The notes under the pieces were generated by a model. The model searched no databases. It saw only the letters and a list, made by a program, of their open reading frames with translations, and was not told the origin of the DNA. 64,000 bases of DNA from an uncultured Eubacteriales bacterium (lineage in GTDB: Bacteria; Bacillota; Clostridia; Christensenellales; UBA1242). Position 1 is the first letter of the stretch. Each line of letters begins with the position of its first letter. The position numbers were made by a program, and so were the translations under genes. The stretch is from the NCBI GenBank assembly GCA_948695535.1, contig CAPRTS010000007.1, positions 1 to 64,000 of the forward strand, written 5' to 3'. Positions 47,501 to 51,273 of this stretch are shown piece after piece.

Positions 47501-49991
47501 AGTTTACGAATACGTTAACCCCGGCCAAGCCATTGACTTGCGCGAAAACACCAATTCGGCACAAGGACCCTTGCAGGGTGCGGCGCTGTATATTGACGCG
47601 GACGATGATAAATTGTTTACTACTGATGTCAAAGGTGTGCAAGAATTGGGCAGTGGCGATACTTTGGTACTGTACGAAGTGCCCACCGTGGACGGCGCCG
47701 ATTTCAAACAATTGGCCAAAGATGACGATGGCAATCCGCTTGCCGGCCAATACAAATACTTCAAAATCAGTCGTCGCATCATCGAACAAGGTACCATGCG
47801 CTATACAACCACCAACGGCCGTAACGAATATTCCGGCAATACGGCGGATTACTTGGAAGAAGCTTTGTGGTGGCAAAATCAAGGCTTTACCGAGGAACAA
47901 TTTGACCAAATCAAAGCCAACGCGATGCAACAATCGGTGCCGTACGCGGGGCAAGTCGTATTGACCAAAGAACCCGGTACTAACCATTACACAGTGGCTG
48001 ACCGCGGGGTAGGCTTTGTGGTGGCCGACGACTGGTACGCGAAAAAGGGCGGTGAAGAATATGGTTTCCGCACGTTCAACTTTACCACCACCGATTACAC
48101 GAATATTGCAACCAATGCCCACTATACCACCTTGACCAACCAAGACACCGGCGAAACTAAACAATGGTGGTACAGTAACTACGCTGATTACCTTTTGTTC
48201 TGCGGCCTGTTGAACATGGAAAACACCACCACGGGCAGCACCACCAGCGACATCGACAGCATCGCCGCCCTCGCCGCGCGTTTACCGTACCCCGATAATA
48301 ACCAAACGATTTGGAACACTGCGTCGACGTCCTTGCCCGACCGAACCAACTACGTTAATTATCCGTTTGTACGCAGGACAGTTAAGGAGCTATCGGATGA
48401 TTTGATTTCGGAAAATGATTTGGCCGCCGCCATGGAATTCGGCAGTGACCAGGCCGCCTACCTGCAATTACTGGCGACCAAGCACACCACGGCGGATTAC
48501 GTTACTTGGGCGTTTGACAATAAAACCGCGACCACCTTGGATAATAAAAACAAATACTTCCGTATGAACCATTATTTGTATTTGCAGACCAAAAACAAAG
48601 GCGACGAATTAACCGGTGATAATTTAAAAAACTTCGTGTGGGCGTTAAACCAAAATAACCGTGCCAAAATTTATTACACGGGCGTAACCCAAGAAAGCCG
48701 TACCGACGAATTGTTGGCCTACCGCGAAGAATGGTGGAACCACGCCGACCAAGGCAACACGCCGTATATGACGTTCCGTGATTACCAAGAATGGATTAAC
48801 GTTTACGCCCACGGTGACGAATATAAAATTGACCGTGGTGAATTGGCGGAAGGGGAAGAAGCCACCGCGGAAGCGTGGTTGGATATTTACGCGTTCGCGG
48901 TTTGGAAACGTATGGAAAAATACGAAAATAACGTCGAATACATCAACAAAGGCGACCAAAGTTCGGGCATTACCCAAATAACCAACCCCATCCTGAAACG
49001 ACAAATCAGTACCACCGTGTTCCCCAAAATCGCCAGCAGTGGTAACGGCAGTGGCCCCAAACCGACCTTGCCCGTGGGGTACTGGTGGGAACAAGATACG
49101 GAAAAAGAAAAAGACGGCAGTGTCAAGAAAGATAATGATGGTAACCCCATTTTGAAATGGGAAGATAAGGACAAAACGAAACCCGTCATGATCAAAGTGC
49201 CGGTGGACGGTGCCTATTATGGTTGGCCCGAAGATAAAGAGCCACCGAAGGAGCGCGTGCGTCCGTATTACGACCGTTACGAATACAACGAAAAATATTT
49301 GGAAGGTTACCGCGACGTTAACGACCCCGAAAACTTGCTGGCTTACACTGTATACGACTTTGACAAAGGCACCTTTAACCCCGATAATATTTACAGTCTG
49401 CTTTGTGATGATAAGCCAGTATGTAAGCATCCCGAACACGCCAAGTTCCAATCCGCCCAATGGTTGGGCCGTTACACCCAAACCACCTATGTCGAAAAAC
49501 AACAAGAAAAGAAAGACGCCAACGGTAACGTGGTTAAAGATGAAAACGGTAAGCCGGTTATGGAAACCGTCATGCAGGAGAAGAAAGATGCCGACGGTAA
49601 TGTGGTTACCGATGAGAACGGTAACACGGTGATGGAGCCCGTCATGGAAGCCGTAGTTACCAAATACGACGGCATCGACCGCATGACTGACAAAGCGTTC
49701 ACCCAATTGTACGTGCCGTTTGATTATTTCAAACGGGCGTGCCAAATGATCCAATCGGTGTACAGTGCCGATAACCAATACGCGGGCTACCACAACTTCA
49801 TGCACTACTGGGCGAAAAACGGTAAATGGAACTGGATTTGCTTTACCACCGATGGTGGTACGTTGGCTGATGACGATCCTGTTTTTGAACAAGTGGATTA
49901 CACCTATCGTGCAACCAACTTCTGGAATAACTTCGACCCCAGCCAAGGCTTACACGCGTTGGCGTCGTGTAATGACCCCATTAACTGGTAA
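29577..49991 (+). CDS. Giant exported surface protein, 6804 aa
   Basis: A TTG start with GGGGGT upstream; the signal anchor is RIIALVIMSLLAVVSVVGVIFAF after MNKRRTR. Residues about 40-1700 are beta-rich Ig-like sequence with a TSP3-like Ca2+ loop (DFDGDGIDD, about 863). Residues about 1720-4200 hold about 11 copies of one module, marked by a P-[VA]-x-F-x-V-x-G-[FLW] strand, an H-P-E-x-P turn and, in the copies where it can be read, an AIGT-x-x-x-Y strand. Residues about 4300-5290 have GLUG-like beta-helix repeats (GGLVGTNARMVTNSRV, GGFVGNNG, GLFGKTEYATIRNINF). Residues about 5380-6500 change to an alpha-helical, Tyr/Trp-rich repeat of the type T-x-x-[DQE]-Y-x-x-[YFW], with higher GC. No C-terminal anchor or sorting signal is seen, so it is probably held by its N-terminal helix. 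It ends before an intrinsic terminator. Probably an adhesin or a surface fibre. Confidence 0.85.
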   Translation: MNKRRTRIIALVIMSLLAVVSVVGVIFAFNNSGTQHDAYGNIAVYVDKTDIELDIEVERDEDSDKKLRLADTPNRSTYLTITVGGLPDTADRGVTFNESSARSGVVSVALAGFDQKQGISRFLITGLNGGAPVTLRFTTRSGNQTIAVNVKVNLTAKDFRLSSGAYFGIRQNGAGLDFNKTSTLSKLDFYAHPDDTNQTYKPNNFPLQFALKENYAGVTLNDGVLKVNDDFVFDDATDGREIEVLAKLPTMTEMVSIPVYVFRPVDTIAVTTDAYVPTTTDENIYDLILNRAERSQANFTFALPANQGVVGENYNFKLTPQDTTMINVTNNGEGTGQYVLRAVGNAGRTAVRVTAYPRARMTVDGQLKDVWFNNPDTDANVFVEQMLYLRVRNEFIDQNETGGYVNWKLQYSKEQLSAFYYEGTGDGYTDQFTINTINTQPITYDNDIEFELVVKDASNQTTVFDKDTGLFNVLALSVYRDGVWQPLTSEQYIANYRDQFAVALLNNTESEKYLSGNVQGLWLRAKSVTPLSTSTDGNLRYATWDVPLVAFGAIDRFQISNLTTLDDGTTGVALVHHQGLNQVSAVTLDVYGLLANNDAFEYSEHWDVKAITINDNLPFTVTYADSNVVTSNGQHVAKRAYTFTLRKGTNVEYYNAYPVTFTYPNGISQTIYVKIFPTVTQLNMNVVSDNHGQIYRTIQDDNGYVKTVYVKQGATYRINVATADVSVGAYAEIGDQGEKSFDARELAEGCYTVPAYLHAYSDDVYVNHEQRFTVNFVVVAPVVNVAAPSTITLPGIGPSVPIKVAPTSGSEQYLHVDPVLQNENIDINRITTTEFTLSARYLKDEPITIGFRIYKQYNFGIDFDGDGIDDVFEIQYTAGNLVPITVTIANTNRFSQVIINEQGAVRTEKGIGKYIELVSKPLPETPVSVKVTTLGTSSCDEIGFTFIKYQNGKFDITDRLDNINVITAAEVQGNSLLLTPKAEIRSMGIYALLVYTKDSLRLGATVTGKVVEIPQTYEIVPLYIGTQEEIENVIGELKDGIIHDGNSGQLNDLGGYNWVMAGEKPYHAALFYTVEGTEYSSNIKANRYYLDDLELVLGSDEKWQQALCFEEYEFHKFVNNVEIKDLNDEEKISREGLSKKTIRKYFQVGDYSYAGHEVYYLLSNGNGVNLYFYVAESIKHFDVRLTVDGSSSIVAEKSLTTGSMNSELAISTVKVQRGRPFRLVGETDASVNSFWQIDPSVIDNPAGPSYMGGSYQFMPYLEFDDGGGAKERFNLTVLQTLVKVGITGGVQYLSLAQSGNTLDGVTTAVYNATVLTDQSWDKNILNYVLDYNGVRYQLFENAVGDIITDEVLMEGGNAAFYFKLIPTKGKLDINTNYYTHYLRLEVAIILKSAATNPFANVSGARLILQENLSGSTLEGSKVAREVSAGLNVVRQGITNVSMAHFANITVDTNTGNISLPESQSNTNIIYVDNSVVGGILTVHPSPYYLDVDSIAVECVKPVEVTKQIGTSLDGVAVMGTARYSIGFMQLVYNTDEQVYQNFLSGTSPKMVSTWSKKDGYQWNGRYYFRTYLRCDGQADAAIPDGAEFKIAVTITSEGYQRITEQMTIYAKYKDGIVITPDDNGTAYPISTMVQTNYQAVGTSAVYDIAFPAGYLPNYLGYSIYGDGKDYATVEVDALNKTVRVRLASDVSLINKTIEIRFPYRAQGDFVNPYLSVVIVPVYFQFTGLSVANHIETPVILLADESPDSLTYRVIANYDSSLAVITSRLSDFNGNLGTKRPNELLQFTDEGHGKRTVRFSYSYVNGIPVIMRDGELVYEQTIYYEVAESRDILERTVYLAIGCTETYDFEFDPLRKQIWRVASRSGAATDLWDVNMRNDNSGIFTVSLNNEANGGLDLINAPLTLEIGPRTSSQVDLRLHIVPVYFTFNGFKTLDYPVDPLIALSQPFTVTLAADNVVTAGGEKAVTALAEFNADLLQAQEDADKNLVNFARVPNEEGIINFDFDETTRALSRNDLNNPITATTHLQASATIIYRDGRPELNKNGQKMTTYFVVKTYGSNPDGGNENENPLEPQPSSRYRKVAQAIGTSVTYNIALKDVTFDTVLDCSETSNTTNPKPWSSDSKWTAKLSGNKIIVDLQPNTDLFGLTLVINVYSAEDNTTPVYTLNIVPAYFTVENLVAVGHADENPLQIISPETIDTLRVDFESVYGNLDYPYLDKIAAFRETLLHTELLTRIADGGLLTLLLGVRYNNGEPEIVSRANSSALTVQSTYRYELLANGPKVATLAQAIGTTIQYDRIPYGKTIRSISRCYYDPDNREADEEGYVELTSRYDADKPYTQWDAYISNNDSRLFQVSLANTTDLFNYRLKVEVYTVGGKGTSTPDCKLYIIPAQFVLSGLAVDGQSGNEIWFVADSTPVDANALINNISYVGVVDSRNLNGSNIAGLLTKFNTEQLRQKADLLERNFDSDATTGKLTTTMYLKYVNGEPTLVATKNEADICLPTDFTYQIYGPSEYNPNYPNLPTGPRTRSEVQAIGTTVRYHIDLPTGQLIDKKTLEDSSLEDSSADKLWTATWEDEELVVTLKPNTKLLNNTIKLSFYSMLDHSANAYLFELTIRPVLFEVVGFTIADHPEQPVTLLSADDKANLAAVVKHMDIYQTNGDTTYNAAVSFLRQQLAKFNQQTLASYVKNGNTQFWQVDDEYDSNSNFGYLTFRAAINYNDRNQPRLVNIDSNPLSVVESTVAYQMVASADEIGSTAAYYQAIGTTEFYPLPASVLQNNRFKAVSGSGASVDASGTKITATYWQASIVNSGDRYAVKVEFNATQYGTALLGTDIILEIVDANPNHVFTLQIKPVYFVVEGFEVVNHPERPLWLLTSPETTENVSSLRFNAKVRRSYAPDLQADIDVALNVFNNKLQNDWYNDLEISAVGGEYLLVRGAVAYNTETIGEQLGDGSANLVPIVTTGLERIPLIRSIFQYKIYNNSGTQLPDTGIVYPTGTRTRTVAQAIGLTNNYTIDLADLPNFGTAHLTLTEERQDGTKSDWTATSGWQVTADGNSLTVSLAAASDLLERTLVITISYNADYYNPAYVLKIKPVWFKVVDIAMQDHPESPIIVDDLNNYARPIFVPVVEYAPELTDEVSPKVTAFVKKFTNNMTSVLTTSRRGSDGKTEYIRCTAFVGYDYPDVTNEDETLRHDGVYLSNNIVDRLWRVFTVQQKDEGQLTPKPAKTVVQGIGSTKEYYLELSKSVNNGTYPSNDGKATAVVKGDQTTVTLAADTDLIGRTLVFDLGGAFDLKITPVWFEVKKLEVVGHPERPVWLFSPATTASLNYRAVTNAIPAELGIEEKIAAFNTNLNAQRATLVSESVSDKYITINAAVDYVDGLPTLVRIGGDLSNVVETVFEYYVWADSREPTPEHPAVIATTKVNQIIGGSKTYTLQNIQGKVYYQWLWVEGAGQLKQANNGSFVQYEGVTVNFDVTKNLFTVAIAADVNYLLQPIKINLPYLVTVDKQEVWYTHCLEITPLLLEVYGWQIKPDATAPIAAYECVGDYLKLNIQNLPLNANFVPKVNYSSAAELAPEIEQALAALQEQIDADLTLLNWQYQGDYVQISANNNKLVVMQNTTETQNTAVDLTGRIVYENGRPTAEKDGGISVANQVMVSTGNPQPWPPEEPLVGHQTINRQAIGTEYIYHLDFVDADYLLNDAQQPYLDVQYDQMRIMCDGVVLNPQKDYTTDNDDADDNRFVIDGEYDLLTVDYDADAQNVIVDLAAVLALTTHSLTIDIPYKVDTNYLDPDSKAPVYATKYYRLAIDPVSYLLNGFTLVGHVNNYVALNDQDVQVTLQADVTRTDRATNAVRNSINMAIDNFENQLKTMLQNQNLDDAWTITNLDGTVNNYIDIVTLGGSLWLQRTAPVTASHRVTTRVYINYQDGRPVLSEASKAELYFDVEILVDTDAKDVEFFPGLDDVKEGERREFQQAVGTSKTYVIDKTANATETLYFKWLTVKNGGPKRDAKNYEFFDMQITGGSNYGEIVVTFKPQVRLLINPLEILIPYAKYQTADGQEGDVVWYYYALVIKPVLFEVTGWGVENEKGEVVDELIIDDSAVELKFVPIIRSAPLDNQTFVDDPSDPNNAETSELIFISNSIRNLKKQINDYNAAVADKYTYLVINNYPEENHQINYSLYRDEGAQKTYLIRDVNEDTYTTIDLSATISYQVNSFDTSAADGVHAVVGYDDLNNGIRVSSSVTIKTTDRTKAGNENLMVITQDNAKVLESLAPDTDYILMEDIHLSRVSASGWQPAVFPTNSTLDGNNFKIYLDAGFDLSKTPGNIGLFESIPNGSVVKNLQVVIPQGTSFDKARTLEVDLTDYNEGAVNIGLLAGTNNGLITNCAVLSDWQFVQDLSNVINPLSGNKFTSNLQFNMEGYLFGTVSYDGVEDTYFFETSINSNQEITIERVYNRYGYRLIKNGANKWVEYVDKYNNNIEFITPDTTSVARYDNYSAMMSDGSAAARVLVKGTNAKLDVTLGGLVGTNARMVTNSRVLIDVELTDLNNGADNVDDAISANSAIVGGFVGNNGKTGTITASFFRDGNVINNANVSTASDNPICYLGGFVGYNQGKILQSYAMGQSTNRDNKANINFTSLAGSVKTSRNSLGGFVHQNDGTVTDCLVNMLIDKGGLAGFAGGFVYRNTTNGKITNCVENNVLYFVAEDASGALYRPFIALNANMTVDDAKAGTNTVLTNLQNLYYAGNLSGTGASQFLAPGVLTQLADVNDPNANSRKYNMVESYEGFSIGENNNADWYITAQNTIWMMTDLGPMLRTPNDIAISYRKTIAQSSPYLFAPGTARNPYLIWQKDQFRSYVYAATPSATKADKTGAKQNVDANRQNNHLRLVDDVTLDGIQDTYKITYTGTFEGNGLTLGGIGLPSVATTLVTAGLFGKTEYATIRNINFTFNNNINSTARYVGGIAGISINTNYVDVNLNGSSSTILGANIVGGVAGLMVVNDYHVENYNINSSISVRANYSEGITSPGSSRFTSGEEYVRQTLYSRVEYHRSPREQAFGTAGGVFGFVTANPNNYKVFDNDGNASIKPRKAESRYETLDEAVTLTSFNTDATMFMRDRNGNAIDDTGIYYTDQIVLRNISGKVGDIAANVAGGLIGIMDETIELHEPTVASLNKLTGKYYLGGVVGINLGKISGGTIGQIAADGTVNSLPLNVNSSVTGSYIYRFDSNAANPKHYWGMTVGAVAAYNNGLADNNNSGTIENVNVNVNMLNGSAQKIYVIGGVIGEAGTYSTISNTVNNIYATGANTVMFSASEFNKIGFYVGKIVGRAVIDPNNVRSNMVMMPASVDIVYQDCYVSLTDFATPNYKVNNVYTNAFGIQADENGNSITHKVQTMTMDEYQQYIVDSLVRGNATIAQLVTALEPWYRSLPTYIVNTTINGKNVFVEKLTALAYTEFVNWLTVNKVFDRFTAYKYNGVDNTGATVTKNRLLNDYCAYVEYCAIGKVDEGEVWFNENLVACRNQRYQLAEEFFAYKSQAADNSTQYPATIRFTWQQYENYRYLLASLNMKQNEYYKRTYGDEILKYDADLGYLSSWLANKDLPELGATDDYGTVKLTDGYADLQALLNHMVTENADGTVQVVNRFTEKDPLQAYMNYITDGYTYRRTLGSLTENITHEQYGTRGSGWYMTLKQYFHYVNDIAGETYGDRDHQGKYDVDLIADYLYSSYTLNQAASPAITLDEYMVFRIDEAPILRQNELEWVEKGHQKGGVTVSLVGALTMPEWGLTDTKEEAWQALLADTENVKLVAENGEIVYTNNQDGAAARKVWAYQTAYTAARAQGIDIIKYQEMCRLGGSLYELTHSKKEDGVTLRYATVDEYLFALKVPQYGWSDAQSAFISGTFGIENIRYALSATYYGNILQQTLDKVMAIKAENNPRLKHKFQNKAEGWVWYYDDDNNDSLDSGVGVKDRRGTWQLIAADNFHNGDGEVYEYVNPGQAIDLRENTNSAQGPLQGAALYIDADDDKLFTTDVKGVQELGSGDTLVLYEVPTVDGADFKQLAKDDDGNPLAGQYKYFKISRRIIEQGTMRYTTTNGRNEYSGNTADYLEEALWWQNQGFTEEQFDQIKANAMQQSVPYAGQVVLTKEPGTNHYTVADRGVGFVVADDWYAKKGGEEYGFRTFNFTTTDYTNIATNAHYTTLTNQDTGETKQWWYSNYADYLLFCGLLNMENTTTGSTTSDIDSIAALAARLPYPDNNQTIWNTASTSLPDRTNYVNYPFVRRTVKELSDDLISENDLAAAMEFGSDQAAYLQLLATKHTTADYVTWAFDNKTATTLDNKNKYFRMNHYLYLQTKNKGDELTGDNLKNFVWALNQNNRAKIYYTGVTQESRTDELLAYREEWWNHADQGNTPYMTFRDYQEWINVYAHGDEYKIDRGELAEGEEATAEAWLDIYAFAVWKRMEKYENNVEYINKGDQSSGITQITNPILKRQISTTVFPKIASSGNGSGPKPTLPVGYWWEQDTEKEKDGSVKKDNDGNPILKWEDKDKTKPVMIKVPVDGAYYGWPEDKEPPKERVRPYYDRYEYNEKYLEGYRDVNDPENLLAYTVYDFDKGTFNPDNIYSLLCDDKPVCKHPEHAKFQSAQWLGRYTQTTYVEKQQEKKDANGNVVKDENGKPVMETVMQEKKDADGNVVTDENGNTVMEPVMEAVVTKYDGIDRMTDKAFTQLYVPFDYFKRACQMIQSVYSADNQYAGYHNFMHYWAKNGKWNWICFTTDGGTLADDDPVFEQVDYTYRATNFWNNFDPSQGLHALASCNDPINW
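34734..42300 (+). repeat. About 11 tandem modules of ~200-290 residues in the giant protein
   Basis: Module starts, taken at the Pro codon of the P-[VA]-x-F-type strand, lie at about 34734, 35340, 36081, 36741, 37419, 38124, 38844, 39453, 40122, 40986 and 41778. Spacings are 606, 741, 660, 678, 705, 720, 609, 669, 864 and 792 bases, all multiples of three. Most copies carry an H-P-E-R/Q/S-P turn about 10 residues on and an AIGT strand near the middle or end. The DNA is well diverged, so this is an old duplication series rather than a recent one. Confidence 0.75.
49503..49646 (+). repeat. Two 72-bp tandem repeats near the C-terminus of the giant protein
   Basis: 49503-49574 and 49575-49646 encode 24-residue units that start QEKKDA[ND]GNVV and continue DENG[KN], ending in VM. 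The unit has a G-N-V-V turn followed by D-E-N-G, like short beta-hairpin or Ca2+-loop repeats. The two DNA copies are much more alike than the large modules upstream, so the duplication is relatively recent. Confidence 0.85.
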
Positions 49992-50026
49992 CCCGTGGGC
50001 GATTAGCCGAGTAGGGCAGTACCACT

Positions 50027-50058
50027 AAAAAAGCAACGCGAATCCGCGTTGCTTTTTT
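50027..50058. terminator. Bidirectional intrinsic terminator
   Basis: A perfect 14-bp stem: AAAAAAGCAACGCG (50027-50040), loop AATC, CGCGTTGCTTTTTT (50045-50058). It has a T-run on both strands and lies between the convergent giant gene and lipoprotein gene, serving both. It is the one textbook terminator in the host part of the window. Confidence 0.93.
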
Positions 50059-50080
50059 AATGCTTAGTCTTACACAACGA

Positions 50081-51070
50081 TTACATCGTACGGTCGTCAA
50101 TTTGTTGCACTTGGTGGTATTCCACTTCATTTATATAAGCAATAAACTCATGGATCTCAAAGCAACCATACTTACCAGCCAAAGCCTGGTAATTATAGTT
50201 CCTTTGAGAGCCAAGACCGATGTTGCCAACTTTGGCCGCGGTATCGTGTAGCCCGTGCAAACTTTCGTTATACAAGGCTAACTCAATAGTTTTTTTAATT
50301 AAGGCGGGGTTAACGTTGGTCGTCTCGCCAATAGTGCTTAACAAATTATCCATCTTGTCGCGAACAAAATCACCGTTCATAGCGTCGTAGGTTAAATCTG
50401 TTCTACTTAAATGGCTATCAAAAATAGAACTCTTGGTTAAATCGGTGTCAAAATCTTTACTATTTTTGTAATTGCCTAATGATTTTTTGTAGGCATCAAC
50501 CGCCAAGTATTCGTAACAAGCATTGAAAGCAAAGAAATCTTTATCGTCAACAAGTGAATCGCGCAAAGGGTACATAATGTTGGCGTAGGCTTCGTAATTG
50601 TTTTTAACATCATCACCAACATAGGTGGTGTTATTGTTTTGGTTACGGCTGTTGGCCAAATTTTGTTTCATCAAAGCAATGTATTCGTTTTCGTATTCGT
50701 TGTCCAAATCGTTTTGCAATTCGGCCACCATTTTGTCCATGATGATTTTCGCGTCATTGTATAATTGCGGACCTTTGGCTTGGTCGTCGGTTCGGGCAAA
50801 ATCAATGTTGTCCGGGGCAAAGGCGATACCGCTGTAATCGCTGATGTTATATTGGGCACGGATTTCGTCCGCGGTCATGTCCTTTAATGTTTTTGTCTCT
50901 TCCTGAGTGTGGTCTTTGTCGGGGGTAGGGTGGTATTCTTCTTCCACGGTGCTGCCGCCCGCGTTGTTACCGCAACCCGCGGTACCCAGCATTAACGCGG
51001 TCGCCAAAACGCCCGCTTGTAATCCTTTCGTAAAATATTTTCCTAATTTTTTTAATTTTTGATTTTCCAT
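50081..51070 (-). CDS. Putative lipoprotein, 329 aa
   Basis: From ATG 51070 the protein has a basic start, a hydrophobic core and LGTAGC with Cys33 as the likely lipidated residue; the -3 position is Thr, so the lipobox is not ideal. After an acidic Thr/Glu linker the rest is Asp/Asn/Tyr-rich and helical, without cysteines until near the end. I do not recognise the family. The start at 51070 is chosen because a good promoter puts +1 one base before it; the frame could extend to 51133, but that stretch contains the promoter. It converges on the giant gene across a shared terminator. Confidence 0.8.
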   Translation of the reverse strand: MENQKLKKLGKYFTKGLQAGVLATALMLGTAGCGNNAGGSTVEEEYHPTPDKDHTQEETKTLKDMTADEIRAQYNISDYSGIAFAPDNIDFARTDDQAKGPQLYNDAKIIMDKMVAELQNDLDNEYENEYIALMKQNLANSRNQNNNTTYVGDDVKNNYEAYANIMYPLRDSLVDDKDFFAFNACYEYLAVDAYKKSLGNYKNSKDFDTDLTKSSIFDSHLSRTDLTYDAMNGDFVRDKMDNLLSTIGETTNVNPALIKKTIELALYNESLHGLHDTAAKVGNIGLGSQRNYNYQALAGKYGCFEIHEFIAYINEVEYHQVQQIDDRTM

Positions 51071-51077
51071 ACTTCCT

Positions 51078-51106
51078 ATTTTACGCTCTTTCCCGCCAAA
51101 AGTCAA
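51078..51106 (-). promoter_or_regulatory. Promoter of the lipoprotein gene, leaderless
   Basis: On the minus strand: TTGACT (51106-51101), 17 bp, TAAAAT (51083-51078). +1 is expected at 51071, one base before ATG 51070. An AGGAAG sits directly against the ATG, too close to act as a normal Shine-Dalgarno. Confidence 0.7.
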
Positions 51107-51239
51107 GATAAATCCGCTAAATTCTTTTGCCAAATGTTACCAACGACCGTCGTCCGCCGACCGTAAACCTTTGACCCACAAAATACAGTGGCTATTATCC
51201 TTGCTTAACCACATTTTGCGGTGGCGGTGCGGGTTTCCC

Positions 51240-51268
51240 TTGTCCAAAGTGCCAAAAAGCGCTATCAT
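51240..51268 (+). promoter_or_regulatory. Promoter of recD2, leaderless
   Basis: TTGTCC (51240-51245), 17 bp, TATCAT (51263-51268). +1 falls at 51274-51275, at the ATG itself. No Shine-Dalgarno is present. Confidence 0.6.
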
Positions 51269-51273
51269 ATTTT

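Noticed and set aside
47418..48164. 248-codon open frame on the minus strand
   Set aside because: Same reason: a mirror frame of the giant gene without a ribosome site or recognisable motif.
48645..49946. 433-codon open frame on the minus strand
   Set aside because: Antisense to the giant gene in its GC-rich part; composition keeps stops away. Its sequence is low-complexity Val/Phe/Gly mirror of the sense repeats, with no start signal.
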